64,000 nucleotides of DNA from SIG307 sp045596385 (GTDB lineage: Bacteria; Bacillota; Clostridia; Lachnospirales; Lachnospiraceae), in assembly GCA_045596385.1 (NCBI GenBank), contig JAZOCC010000024.1, positions 186,001 through 250,000 on the forward strand, given 5' to 3'. Positions 26,401-34,851 of the stretch are shown piece by piece. The notes beneath the pieces are model-generated. The model had not been told where the DNA came from, ran no database searches, and saw nothing but the letters and a program-made list of their open reading frames with translations. The position numbers and the translations under genes were made by a program. Position 1 is the stretch's first letter. Each line of letters starts with the position of its first letter.

Positions 26401-27206
26401 TTCACAACGACATGGAAAAGGAAATCAGAGAGCGTCGTCTGGTGCGCACCGAAGTGATGGCGAGAGCTTATCAGGAGTATGACAGCGTAGCGGTGGTGAC
26501 GGAGGATATTAAGTTCTGTGCGGAGCGTATCGCAAAGAAACTTCCGGCCCGGGTGGAAAAGACGGCAGAGTTTTCCGTGGCGAAAAATATTATCAACTAT
26601 CAGCGTGTACTGGATTTGGCGGAGCAGGAGATTACTCTTGATATCCGTACCAAGATGAACGTGTCCGAGGAACGTTTGCAGGAGATTCTGGACAGCAATG
26701 GCGTGAAATTTATCAACATCGGCCGATTCTCGCTGGAGAAGGGCCATGACAGACTGCTTGCGGCCTTTGATAAGATTCATAAAGAAAATCCGGATACGTA
26801 TCTGATTATTGTGGGCGGCAGAGGCGCGTTGTATGAAGAGACCTTACAGAAGGCACAGGCACTTGACAGCTACGACCATATTGTGATTATATTATATTTA
26901 CCGAACCCGTTTGCTCTGCTGAAACGGTGCGACTACTTTATTTTCTCTTCCCTCTACGAGGGCTTCGGTCTGGTACTGGCGGAGGCGGACATCTTAGGCG
27001 TACGTTGTGTATCCACGGACATTCCGGGACCGCGCAGCTTTATGAAAAAGTACGGCGGAACATTGGTGGCCGACAGCGAGCAGGGTGTATACGACGGTAT
27101 GAAGCTGTGCCTTGACGGAAAGGTAACGCAGACACTTTCCGTCAATTATGAGGAGTACAACAAAGAAGCGGTGGCGGAGTTTGAACGGATTGCCGCAATG
27201 AAATAG
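23442..27206 (+). CDS. Tandem CDP-glycerol glycerophosphotransferase (TagF-like) fused to GT4 glycosyltransferase
   Basis: A protein of 1254 residues with three catalytic units. Units 1 (about 60-420) and 2 (about 475-830) are TagF-type transferases; each has a TWHGTPLK motif (near 148 and 573) and MTDYSS or ITDYSS followed by a phenylalanine-rich FDY segment (near 330 and 746). Unit 3 (about 845-1254) is a GT4-type glycosyltransferase with an N-terminal Rossmann half (FGGALYNNGITTSLFNLL) and a donor half with GRFSLEKGHDRLL and SSLYEGFGLVLAEA. No signal peptide is present; a basic amphipathic N-terminus may contact the membrane. ATG 23442 follows AGGAGG. With TagD next, it probably builds and decorates a poly(glycerol phosphate)-type wall polymer. 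Confidence 0.9.
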   Translation: MSFLKILKKKKSALRRARIQRNKAWGRYYRFWDRARGLSIFKRKCLACPIDPNLVVFEAFKGKQYTCSPKALFEEMVQNPAYAGYRLVWSFSGAVIKKYEFLKEYRNVTLVKKGSEKYYEVMATAKYRVTNSTNPKTIPVRKGQIYIQTWHGTPLKRLGCDIVLEGNGSQSVKEIHKMYREEADQFSYLLSPSAYTSEKLASAYALTEEEKKNKLIELGYPRNVFLFKYTEEDVERIKESLRLPKDKKIILYAPTFRDKTYEYGKGFEYQVALDMERLQKRFGDTACVLLRAHYFANMEFDAEKYRGFLFDVSDYGDINHLYVISDLLMTDYSSVMFDYSILRRPMIFFMYDIEEYRGQLRDFYIEPDILPGPIVTTQDAVEEELEKALTKPFVCDERYEAFCKKFTYLDDADAAKRVLAAIIAPQESAAPVPVGVKRYRKWRRQVERINRWRKRIADGGLRRMRYTKYLDKPVKEHAVLLENQQGKAMDGNIYALLCELAKGEEYRDYTLYLTCLKENKKKFKTQLAALGMERVKLVVRNSTPYNKILATAKYLINDTSFVFHFIKREEQVYLNTWHGTPLKTLGKSVKGEAHTIGNVQKNLLAADYLIFPNEFTMNRMVEDYMLRNLGTGEAWLTGYPRNEVFLQEAECVRLRKRYGLDGKTVYAFLPTWRGVVGGVVKKGQVNELTAYLTELDAGLPDNYVVYVKLHAFNGAEMDFGQFAHIRPFPEDCETYEFLAVTDGLITDYSSVFFDYALTRNKIILFTYDEEEYEASRGFYMPLSELPFPQAKKVDELLSLMLSEKNYDETAFLKEYCAYDRPDAASAICRKLCLRENTGIRTCKLPDNGKRNVVIFGGALYNNGITTSLFNLLSQVDKEKTNYTVLYKTEDVKKHPEVLERIPESVGYLGFSNGLSLSFMDFVLYKVWTKKGLVPYGIIEKISDKIAKRDSRRLFAGCRMDKLIHFSGYSNDMTITFRGASCNRTIYVHNDMEKEIRERRLVRTEVMARAYQEYDSVAVVTEDIKFCAERIAKKLPARVEKTAEFSVAKNIINYQRVLDLAEQEITLDIRTKMNVSEERLQEILDSNGVKFINIGRFSLEKGHDRLLAAFDKIHKENPDTYLIIVGGRGALYEETLQKAQALDSYDHIVIILYLPNPFALLKRCDYFIFSSLYEGFGLVLAEADILGVRCVSTDIPGPRSFMKKYGGTLVADSEQGVYDGMKLCLDGKVTQTLSVNYEEYNKEAVAEFERIAAMK

Positions 27207-27218
27207 GAGGATGTGGAT

Positions 27219-27611
27219 ATGAAGAAGGTAATTACCTACGGAACTTACGATTTGTTACATGTAGGACACATTAATTTGCTGCGTCGCGCAAAGGAGCTGG
27301 GAGATTACCTGATTGTGGTACTGTCCAGCGATGAGTTCAACGCTATCAAGCATAAGACGGCGTACCATCCTTACGAGGCCAGAAAGACCATCCTGGAGGC
27401 CATCCGCTACGTGGATGAGGTCATCCCGGAATACACCTGGGAACAGAAGATACAGGACGTTGTAGATAATCAGGTGGACGTATTCGTGATGGGAGATGAC
27501 TGGAAGGGCCAGTTCGATTTCTTAAAGGATTACTGCGAAGTGGTATATCTGCCGCGGACCGAGGGAATCTCCACGACGAAGATAAAGAGTGATTTGAACG
27601 CGAAGAAGTAA
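27219..27611 (+). CDS. tagD: Glycerol-3-phosphate cytidylyltransferase
   Basis: A protein of 130 residues, the usual TagD length. The nucleotidyltransferase signature GTYDLLHVGHINLLRRA contains HxGH, and the second signature is EGISTTKIK. It makes CDP-glycerol from CTP and glycerol 3-phosphate, the donor for the TagF-type units just upstream. ATG 27219 is eight bases after AGGAGG; GTG 27213 lies too close. It follows the TagF fusion by 12 bases and closes the operon at a strong terminator. Confidence 0.95.
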   Translation: MKKVITYGTYDLLHVGHINLLRRAKELGDYLIVVLSSDEFNAIKHKTAYHPYEARKTILEAIRYVDEVIPEYTWEQKIQDVVDNQVDVFVMGDDWKGQFDFLKDYCEVVYLPRTEGISTTKIKSDLNAKK

Positions 27612-27616
27612 AAAGT

Positions 27617-27668
27617 AAACGGGCTGTCGCAAAGGATCGTGCGGCGGCCCGTTTTGTTTTTTTTGTTG
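27617..27668 (+). terminator. Strong terminator after tagD
   Basis: A stem of about 14 pairs (27617-27630 with 27641-27654), with three G-U pairs, then GTTTTTTTTG-type T-runs. Confidence 0.9.
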
Positions 27669-27725
27669 CACAATCCCCATTCTTTTGATATGCTGAAATG
27701 TAGTTGTAAAAAAATAAAATGAAAA

Positions 27726-27756
27726 TGAAACTTTTCATGAAGTTGCCGTGTATTAT
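27726..27756 (+). promoter_or_regulatory. Probable ECF-type autoregulatory promoter
   Basis: TGAAAC (27726-27731), a 15-base spacer and CGTG (27747-27750) match the TGAAAC/CGT pattern of ECF sigma promoters such as those of SigW. It sits about 65 bases before the ECF sigma gene. Control of the operon by its own sigma factor is inferred. Confidence 0.6.
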
Positions 27757-27813
27757 AAGTGAAACAGGTTATGAAGGAAACGTTTCGAACAATTTGAAAG
27801 GGTATCGGTACCA

Positions 27814-28293
27814 ATGAAAATTACGGAATCTTTGTTTTTGGATATGTTCGAAAAATTTAAGAATACCGTGTATTCGGTTGTGTTTAACTATGTGAGAAAT
27901 GCTGAGGATGCTGCAGATCTTCAGCAGGATGTGTTCATGAAATTACTTAGCAGTGATGCGGAGTATGAGAGCGAAGAGCATATCAAAGCATGGTTGATTC
28001 GTGTATCCGTTAACTTGTGCAAAAACCATTTGAGGAGTAGAAAGCATTTCTCGGATGAACCGTTATCGGAGGAAATCGCGGTGACGTCGAAAGAGGAATC
28101 GAATGATTTATTCGCCATGGTATTTGCCTTACCGGAGAAATACAGGATTCCGCTTCATTTGTTTTATTACGAGGAGTATTCCGTGAGGCAGATTGCAACG
28201 GCCATGGAGCTTCCGGAAGCAACGGTGAAGATACGATTAAAACGAGGTAGGGAAAAACTCGGGAAATCTTTGCGAAAGGAGGACTGGTTCTGA
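27814..28293 (+). CDS. ECF sigma factor
   Basis: A protein of 159 residues with sigma regions 2 and 4 only. Region 2 has the core-binding segment NAEDAADLQQDVFMKLL and the promoter-melting stretch IKAWLIRVSVNLCKNHLR. Region 4 has the helix-turn-helix EYSVRQIATAMELPEATVKIRLKRG (about residues 122-146). The stop codon overlaps the ATG of the anti-sigma gene (TGATG), as in classical sigma/anti-sigma pairs. The ECF-type promoter upstream suggests autoregulation. It is the first gene of a four-gene operon whose other products share one extracytoplasmic domain. Confidence 0.92.
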   Translation: MKITESLFLDMFEKFKNTVYSVVFNYVRNAEDAADLQQDVFMKLLSSDAEYESEEHIKAWLIRVSVNLCKNHLRSRKHFSDEPLSEEIAVTSKEESNDLFAMVFALPEKYRIPLHLFYYEEYSVRQIATAMELPEATVKIRLKRGREKLGKSLRKEDWF

Positions 28294-29411
28294 TGAGCGT
28301 AAAGATGACGTATAAACAACAGGTAGATGCGTTTTGCAACGAGCATAATACATTGACCGCGGAGGAAATGCTGCGGATTGCAAAGGAGAGAGGTTCTGTA
28401 GCGGACGAACGGCAGAAGCCGGAGAAGAATCTCATTGACCTGACAGAGCAGAAAAGAAGGAGAATGACCTTCGGAAAGATTCTTTCGGCGGCATGTATTA
28501 TTATTGTATGTACACTGGCGGTGGCTACTACGGCGTTGGCGGCAACCGGCAAGCTGGGCGATGTGTTGCGAAAGATTTTTAAGGATGAAACAAGTGCGGA
28601 TCTGGTAGAGCAGGGCTACTACTATGAGGTGGATCAGTCCGTGACGGAGGATATTTTCCGTATTGATTTGCTGGCGGTGACGGGAGACGAACAGACACCG
28701 AAGCTGGTATTTGATATCTGGGTAGATGATGCCAATATTGCGCAAAGCAATGACCGGATTTATCTTTCCGCATATACGTTGGGAGTAGAGCAGTATGAGA
28801 ATGAACTGGACCGGTACGGCATGTGCGAAGGCAGCGGTTACCAAGATACGGAGAATCAGAATTTGTATCATGTGGTCCTTGACGGCGCACCGGTATGGAT
28901 CAGCTACGGAGAGCCGGTGGTAGTCAGTGTCAGGGAGATTCGTTTTAAGCATATCGCCCGCCCTTATGAGGTGAATATGGAATATCGGTTTGAAGTGCCA
29001 CCGATGGATCTTCATCCGGTGGTGAGTGACTATTTCGGAGGAGTTTTGGTTTCTTCGGAGGAGGATGGATTTTACCTGAATTATGCGAACTACGGGGCGT
29101 ATTATACGGAATTTATCTTCATATTTGATTATGACGGACAGTCTCTGGAGGGACAATATGCCACGGAATCAGGCCTGGAAAGCCTGCTTCGGATGAAATG
29201 GTGGAACTATGCGGGAGATCTGAGGCTGGTGGTAGACGGTGTGGAATACGAGGCAATTGCCCATGTCGGAAGTGAGGTGTGGTACGATAGGGAAGGCGAG
29301 GCAGGTCATAAACATCGTTGTTATGTTACAATGCACTTCCCGGTCGTTGATTACACTGCTGCCAAGAAAATCAGTTTGAAGCAGGGAACTGCGGAATATC
29401 GTTTGAAATAA
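28293..29411 (+). CDS. Membrane anti-sigma factor with shared extracytoplasmic domain
   Basis: A protein of 372 residues. About 58 cytoplasmic residues, suited to bind the sigma factor, are followed by one membrane helix (about 61-83) and an outside domain (about 91-372). That domain starts with DETSADLVEQGYYYEV and ends in EYRLK, the boundaries shared with four more copies in the next two genes. The NQSVT-like string in VDQSVTED recalls the DUF4179 type found in other anti-sigma factors, but the resemblance is short. Coupled by TGATG to the sigma gene. The presumed role is to hold the sigma factor until the outer domain senses a signal. Confidence 0.82.
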   Translation: MSVKMTYKQQVDAFCNEHNTLTAEEMLRIAKERGSVADERQKPEKNLIDLTEQKRRRMTFGKILSAACIIIVCTLAVATTALAATGKLGDVLRKIFKDETSADLVEQGYYYEVDQSVTEDIFRIDLLAVTGDEQTPKLVFDIWVDDANIAQSNDRIYLSAYTLGVEQYENELDRYGMCEGSGYQDTENQNLYHVVLDGAPVWISYGEPVVVSVREIRFKHIARPYEVNMEYRFEVPPMDLHPVVSDYFGGVLVSSEEDGFYLNYANYGAYYTEFIFIFDYDGQSLEGQYATESGLESLLRMKWWNYAGDLRLVVDGVEYEAIAHVGSEVWYDREGEAGHKHRCYVTMHFPVVDYTAAKKISLKQGTAEYRLK

Positions 29412-29440
29412 TTGTTCAAAGAAAAGGGAGAGAAATAAAA

Positions 29441-31453
29441 ATGAAGAAAAAAAGTTTATTGATGTTTGCAATCGCAGCAATGCTTGCTTTGGCGGGATGT
29501 TCAGGAGAAACGGCGGGAACGAATGCCGGAGATGCACAGGTGACACAGGGAAGCAATTCCGGTGAGGAAGGGGTAACCCCGGGAGAATCGAAGCCGACAA
29601 ATGTCCCGGAGGCCACCATGTCTCCGGAGCAGAAGGAGCTTGCCGAGCATTTGCGAACCGCTCACGAAGATGAGATTTCCGCACAGTTGGTGGAACAGGG
29701 GTATTATTACGAAGTGAACAAAAGCAATACGGCCGGCATCTTTCAAATTGATTTTAAAGCGGTGACCGGTGATATGAGGGATCCGATGTTAGTGTTTGAT
29801 GTGTACGTAAATGATGCGGAACTGGCAGCGGAATATGATAAACTTAAGTTGTGTGCATATACCCTCGGAGATGAGGTGTATGACAACGAACGGGATTACT
29901 TTGCTTTCTGTGAGGGATACGGAATACGGGATGAGGAAGCGGATAATCTTTACCATGTGACACTTCCGGGAGCTTCTGCATGGATGACTATGGGAGATTC
30001 CTTTGTGGTGGACGCTTGTCAGGTGGAGTTTGTGAATGAGAGCGGGAAGGTGCTGACTTATCCGGTAGAGGTGCCGGAAACCAGACTTACGATTCCTCAG
30101 ACGAAGTTCCATCCGGTATTGGGGCTGGGATATGTAGGTTTTTCCTTTACTCACGGCGGAAGGGAATATGTATTGAATACTGTGGAATACGGAAAGTACA
30201 GGACGGAGCTGCGCTTTTACTGTTATGAGGATAAAGAGGCGGTTGCTATGGACCCGGTAGATTTTTATCGTCTGGATGATAGTTTCCGGTTGCCGTGGAT
30301 GGATTTCCTTTCCGATGTGACATTGGAAGTGGATGGTAAGATATATGAGATAAATGACAACGGTTCTATTACCTTTTCCGAAAACGGCAGTACGGAGGAA
30401 CAGTATCGGGGAAGCGGATTTGCATATACGCCGGGGGTGAATTTCCCGTGGGCGAAAGAGGCAAAGATTTGGGTAGGAACCATGGGGTATGATTTGAAGA
30501 GCGGAAGCAAAACACCGTTAACCAGAGAACTTCCGACCCCGACGCCGGCGCCGGCTCCGACGGTAAGCGCGGAACAGACGGAATTTGCAAAGCTGTTAAG
30601 GGATAAGTTTAAGGATGAACAGTCCGCAAATCTTGTGGAACAGGGGTATTATCATTGCATTAACGAAACCAGGGAAGATGGAATTTTCCGGTTTGATTTT
30701 AAGGGTCTGACCGGAGATAAAGAAAATCTGATGATGGCGTTTGATGTATATGTGGAGGATGATGTTTTGACGGAGATGTATCCGATACTTCGTCTGGATG
30801 TGGATTGTGAGAGAGAAGAAAACTATGACCCGGAGGAGAATTGGTGGAATTGTACCGGTTACGGTGTGCAGGATCCGGAGAATAAGAAGCTGTATCATGT
30901 AATCATGAGAGGATATAATTTGGGGTATGCTCCGACGGTAACCGATATTTGCCGGGTTGCATTTGATGTGGACACAAACGATATGAACGGAGAATTGGGT
31001 TACGAGGTAAAAACGGAGCCGTATTATGTTGATGTGCCTTTGAAGGTGTTTGCGGACGTATTACGCGGAAGCTATTACGGGATAGAGTTTACCTGCGGCG
31101 GAAGAACTTATGAGCTGGTGGGTGCAACTTACGGAAGCTATTATGCGGATATGATGTTTCGTACCGTAATCGATGCGACAGAGGTTCCGACGGACGATAC
31201 GGCACTTTTGAACTATCGTGATGAACTTCAGAAGGATTGGGCAGAAGCTTTTCCGTCTTTGACCCTTGTGGCAGACGGCAAGGAGTACAAGGTGGTGGAC
31301 GAAGAAGGAAAGCGTGGATATATTTGGTTTACCGTGGAAGAAGGAGTGGATTCTTACCTCGGTGAAGTTCATCCGTTTTTCCCGGCAATCGATTATTGGA
31401 ATGCATCGGAGCTGAAACTGAAGGTGGGAGATACGGAATATAATTTGAAATAA
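29441..31453 (+). CDS. Lipoprotein with two copies of the anti-sigma ectodomain
   Basis: A protein of 670 residues. The lipobox LALAGC gives lipidated Cys20. A short Thr/Gly/Pro spacer (21-62) follows. Copy 1 is about 65-355 (EDEISAQLVEQGYYYEV to GYDLK), a PTPTPAPAPT linker lies near 365-375, and copy 2 is about 380-670 (KDEQSANLVEQGYYH to EYNLK). Both copies contain the VTGD or LTGD string and the YG.(R/D)....NLYHV or KLYHV block seen in the anti-sigma factor. No catalytic residues are evident; the domain looks like a binding or assembly module. It lies 29 bases after the anti-sigma gene. Confidence 0.82.
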   Translation: MKKKSLLMFAIAAMLALAGCSGETAGTNAGDAQVTQGSNSGEEGVTPGESKPTNVPEATMSPEQKELAEHLRTAHEDEISAQLVEQGYYYEVNKSNTAGIFQIDFKAVTGDMRDPMLVFDVYVNDAELAAEYDKLKLCAYTLGDEVYDNERDYFAFCEGYGIRDEEADNLYHVTLPGASAWMTMGDSFVVDACQVEFVNESGKVLTYPVEVPETRLTIPQTKFHPVLGLGYVGFSFTHGGREYVLNTVEYGKYRTELRFYCYEDKEAVAMDPVDFYRLDDSFRLPWMDFLSDVTLEVDGKIYEINDNGSITFSENGSTEEQYRGSGFAYTPGVNFPWAKEAKIWVGTMGYDLKSGSKTPLTRELPTPTPAPAPTVSAEQTEFAKLLRDKFKDEQSANLVEQGYYHCINETREDGIFRFDFKGLTGDKENLMMAFDVYVEDDVLTEMYPILRLDVDCEREENYDPEENWWNCTGYGVQDPENKKLYHVIMRGYNLGYAPTVTDICRVAFDVDTNDMNGELGYEVKTEPYYVDVPLKVFADVLRGSYYGIEFTCGGRTYELVGATYGSYYADMMFRTVIDATEVPTDDTALLNYRDELQKDWAEAFPSLTLVADGKEYKVVDEEGKRGYIWFTVEEGVDSYLGEVHPFFPAIDYWNASELKLKVGDTEYNLK

Positions 31454-31472
31454 AATCGGAGGGACAGGAGTT

Positions 31473-33725
31473 ATGAAAGGAAAAAGAATAATCGTTGCGG
31501 GAATATTGGCGGCGGTATTGCTGGGAGCCTGTAATACAGAGCAACCGGTGACGGACCCGGTACAAAATTCCGGGATAACACAAGGGACTGAGAAAGAGGA
31601 AAAGAGTGAACTGACTTTGGTGCCGGAAGTGACATCTACGCCGGAGGAGTCGGAGATACCGGAAACAACATCAAAGCCGGAAATTACAGTAACGCCGGAG
31701 AAGACGACAACTCCGGCTCCGACAGCAACTCAGGAACTGATGGTAACACCGGAGGCAACAGCAACCCCGGCTCCGACAGAAACACCGGAAGCTACGGCGA
31801 TTCCGGAACCGACGGCAACCCTGATTCCAACAGCAACCCCGGGACCTACGGCGACTCCAAAGCCAACGGCAACCCCGAAACCGACAGCAACTCCGAAGCC
31901 TACTGTGCCGCCGAAGCAGAAGGAATTGGCGGCGCATTTGCGGAGCACGCATAAGGATGAAATTTCGGCGAATATTGTGGAAAAAGGATACTGGTATGAG
32001 GTAGATAGAACCTGTTCCGACGGAATCTTTACCTTTGACTTTAAAGCCGTGACCGGTGATATGCAGAGTCCGATGCTGGTAATTGATGTTACGGTGGCGG
32101 ATGAGGAGTTGGTTGAGGCGTATGACGAGCTTAAGTTATATGCATATACACTGGGGGAATATGTGTATGACAATGAACTGGGTCACTACGGTACCTGTGA
32201 GGGCTACGGAATACGGGATGAGGAAATAGAGAATCTTTATCATGTGACTTTACCGGGGGCTAGCGCATGGATTACGGACGGAGATTCTTTTGTGACAGAT
32301 ATCTGTCGTGTGGATTTTGAAAAAAAGAATGCAAATCCGATTGTTTATGAGATAAAAGTGCCGGAATGGAGAATTGCTGTTCCGAAGTATAAGTTTTATC
32401 CGACGCTGAAAAAGAATTATACCGGATGTGCTTTTACATATAACGGAAGAGAGTATTGTCTGGATATGATAGATTACGGACAGTATGACACACAGATTTC
32501 CTTTTCCATCTTTGTGGATGCAAAAGAGGTGTTGGAGTATCCGGGAGGAGCGGAACGGTTTACGACAAGTGCTCGTCCGGAGTGGGAAGATTTTCTGAAT
32601 CAGTTAACCTTGGAAGTGGATGGAGAGACTTTCCGTGTGTATGAAAACGGATTTATGTATTTCGGTGATTACGGGAATCGGGCAGGCTACTATGAAGGCG
32701 GCGGAATTGCGTTCTTTTCCGGAATCAATTACGGTGAAGCGTCTGATGTAAAACTTTGGCTTGGAACGGAAGGTTTTGATTTAAAGCGTAATGATAAGAA
32801 AATGCTACATCGGGAACCGGTGGTACAGGGTGACGAGACAGACCGGAAGGAACTGAGTACGCATTTGAGAAAGCTTCACAAAGATGAAATATCGGCGGCA
32901 ATTGTAGAGAAGGGATATTATTATACGGTAAACGAGAGTAGGACTGCAGATATATTCCGATTCGATTTGAAGGCAATTACCGGAGACAGACAGAACTCAA
33001 AGATGGTATTTGATGTTATCGTAGAGGATGATGCGCTGACGGGAATGTATGACACCATTCATTTGTGTGTCGCATGTGTTCCGGAAGATCGATACGAACC
33101 GGATGACGAATATGGTTGGAATTGCATCGGATACGGCATTCGGGACAAAGAAAATAAGAGATTATACCATGTGACCATGGACGGAGCTATGTTTGGATTC
33201 GGGCCGACGGTAATCGATATTTGCCGTATAGGTTTTGATGTTGATCAGGACGATTCCAACGGGGCACTGTGGTATGAGGCAGAACCGGAGGTGTATTCGG
33301 TAGATGTGCCGAGAACAGAGTTGCATCCGGCCTATGAAGAGTATTATGAGAACATGATATTTATCCATGACGGACGGGAGTATGAAATAAGAATCGCAGA
33401 CTTTGGAATGTATCAGACGCAAATCGGATTTTATACCGACATTGACGCAACCGAAGTTCCTACCGATGAGGATGAATTACAGGATTACAGGGATGCGCTC
33501 CAAAAGGAATGGTTAGACTTTGCCAAAACATTGCGATTCATAGTAGACGGTAAGGAATACAAAGTAATCGATGAAGACGGCAAACGGGGATATGTTTGGT
33601 TTGACGTAGAGAAAGATGAGACTTCCTATATGGCAAATGCATACCCTTACTTTTCGGCGATTGATTTTATTAAGACCGATGTGATTGAAGTGAAGTCGGG
33701 GGATACAGTGCATCGTCTGAAATAG
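31473..33725 (+). CDS. Lipoprotein with Thr/Pro stalk and two copies of the shared domain
   Basis: A protein of 750 residues. The lipobox LLGAC gives lipidated Cys20. Residues about 50-146 form a stalk of repeated P-T-A-T-P-type units, long enough to cross a Gram-positive wall. Copy 1 of the shared domain is about 148-440 (KDEISANIVEKGYWYEV to GFDLK) and copy 2 is about 458-750 (KDEISAAIVEKGYYYTV to VHRLK). It begins 19 bases after the preceding lipoprotein gene with AGGAG, and ends the operon before a strong bidirectional terminator. The stalk length differs strongly from the other lipoprotein, so the two may reach different depths in the envelope. Confidence 0.82.
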   Translation: MKGKRIIVAGILAAVLLGACNTEQPVTDPVQNSGITQGTEKEEKSELTLVPEVTSTPEESEIPETTSKPEITVTPEKTTTPAPTATQELMVTPEATATPAPTETPEATAIPEPTATLIPTATPGPTATPKPTATPKPTATPKPTVPPKQKELAAHLRSTHKDEISANIVEKGYWYEVDRTCSDGIFTFDFKAVTGDMQSPMLVIDVTVADEELVEAYDELKLYAYTLGEYVYDNELGHYGTCEGYGIRDEEIENLYHVTLPGASAWITDGDSFVTDICRVDFEKKNANPIVYEIKVPEWRIAVPKYKFYPTLKKNYTGCAFTYNGREYCLDMIDYGQYDTQISFSIFVDAKEVLEYPGGAERFTTSARPEWEDFLNQLTLEVDGETFRVYENGFMYFGDYGNRAGYYEGGGIAFFSGINYGEASDVKLWLGTEGFDLKRNDKKMLHREPVVQGDETDRKELSTHLRKLHKDEISAAIVEKGYYYTVNESRTADIFRFDLKAITGDRQNSKMVFDVIVEDDALTGMYDTIHLCVACVPEDRYEPDDEYGWNCIGYGIRDKENKRLYHVTMDGAMFGFGPTVIDICRIGFDVDQDDSNGALWYEAEPEVYSVDVPRTELHPAYEEYYENMIFIHDGREYEIRIADFGMYQTQIGFYTDIDATEVPTDEDELQDYRDALQKEWLDFAKTLRFIVDGKEYKVIDEDGKRGYVWFDVEKDETSYMANAYPYFSAIDFIKTDVIEVKSGDTVHRLK

Positions 33726-33761
33726 TGAACTGCTCTATAGCGGATAAGGATGAAGATTGAG

Positions 33762-33795
33762 AAAAGGCTTGCACGATTTTGTGCAAGCCTTTTTG
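33762..33795. terminator. Bidirectional terminator between lipoprotein and SDR genes
   Basis: A perfect 13-base-pair stem with A4 and T5 flanks (33762-33774 with 33781-33793), loop GATTTT. It serves both convergent genes. Confidence 0.92.
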
Positions 33796-33810
33796 CGCAA
33801 TGAAGCAAGC

Positions 33811-34557
33811 TTAATACGGACTGTCAAAATGTTCTTCTGCGTATTTTACTGCTTCTTCCAGTGTCATGCCGGTAAAGGTCTGGGCACCGAAGTTCCGTCC
33901 GGATTTTTGGTCGTCTACGAAGACTCCCACCACGATGCCCGGAATGGTGCTTTCCGGTGCATTCGGAGCATTAGGTCCGCCAAGGTCCGTTCTGCACCAG
34001 CCCGGATCGGTCAGGTTAATCATCACGTCGGTACCGTTTACGGTGTGCCCTAAATCAATGGTAATCTTATCCAGGGCGGCCTTGCTGGCGGAATACCCTG
34101 CCTGATGCGGATCTAACGCAATGCCGCTGGTAGTATTTAAAATACGGCCGAAGCCGCTTTCTATCATGCGCGGCAGATAGTGATAGCAAATCATGGCCGG
34201 AGCAATGGTATTAATCTTAAAGCTTTCCGTGTAATCGGAAACCGGGGTGTTCAAATAATCGACACGATATGCAATCTGTAAGCCTGCATTATTTAAAACA
34301 ATGGAGATGGGAGTCTCTTTTGCATCAATCTCAGCAAGCATTTGCTCTACCTGTGTCAAATCCGTCAGTTCGGCTTCTACGGTATAAGCGTCTACGCCTT
34401 TTGCCGTTACTTCTGCAAGAACCTTTTCACAGTGCTCTTTTTTTCTGCTGTGTAGAACGAGATTACAGCCCTGCTCTGCCAAAAAAAGAGCCGATAAATA
34501 TCCGATACCTCTGCTGGCACCGGTAATCAGTGCCCATTTTCCTTTTACATCTACCAT
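33811..34557 (-). CDS. Short-chain dehydrogenase/reductase
   Basis: A protein of 248 residues with the classical SDR layout: NAD(P)-binding TGASRGIG near the N-terminus, NNAG in the middle, catalytic Ser in NTTSG, and YSASK as the active-site Tyr-Lys pair. An Arg after the second strand (HSRKK) suggests NADP(H) preference. ATG 34557 follows AGGAGG; the longer frame upstream has no support. The substrate is unknown. Confidence 0.9.
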   Translation of the reverse strand: MVDVKGKWALITGASRGIGYLSALFLAEQGCNLVLHSRKKEHCEKVLAEVTAKGVDAYTVEAELTDLTQVEQMLAEIDAKETPISIVLNNAGLQIAYRVDYLNTPVSDYTESFKINTIAPAMICYHYLPRMIESGFGRILNTTSGIALDPHQAGYSASKAALDKITIDLGHTVNGTDVMINLTDPGWCRTDLGGPNAPNAPESTIPGIVVGVFVDDQKSGRNFGAQTFTGMTLEEAVKYAEEHFDSPY

Positions 34558-34851
34558 AACAAAACCTCCTGCGTATGTATTAATGTTATTATAATGCTGA
34601 GAATGCGCATGGGTCAATATCATTATACGAAAGTATGTGTAAATAAAGTGATTTATAAACGTTGCGGGTTAATATTATAATGCATGGATTAAATAGTAAT
34701 ACTTTTTATTTTTGGATTTTTGAGATTTTTTAAACGGACGGAGACAGACTTGGCACGGGAGAAATTTTTAGAACAGGAGCTTGGTCTTATCAGTTGTCAG
34801 TTTTTGAATTTGTCGGAGGATGTTAGGCTTTCTTATTGTTTCTTAAGGTCT

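Noticed and set aside
25980..26680. Possible fourth catalytic unit in the TagF fusion
   Set aside because: This stretch is the N-terminal Rossmann half of the GT4 domain, not a separate enzyme.
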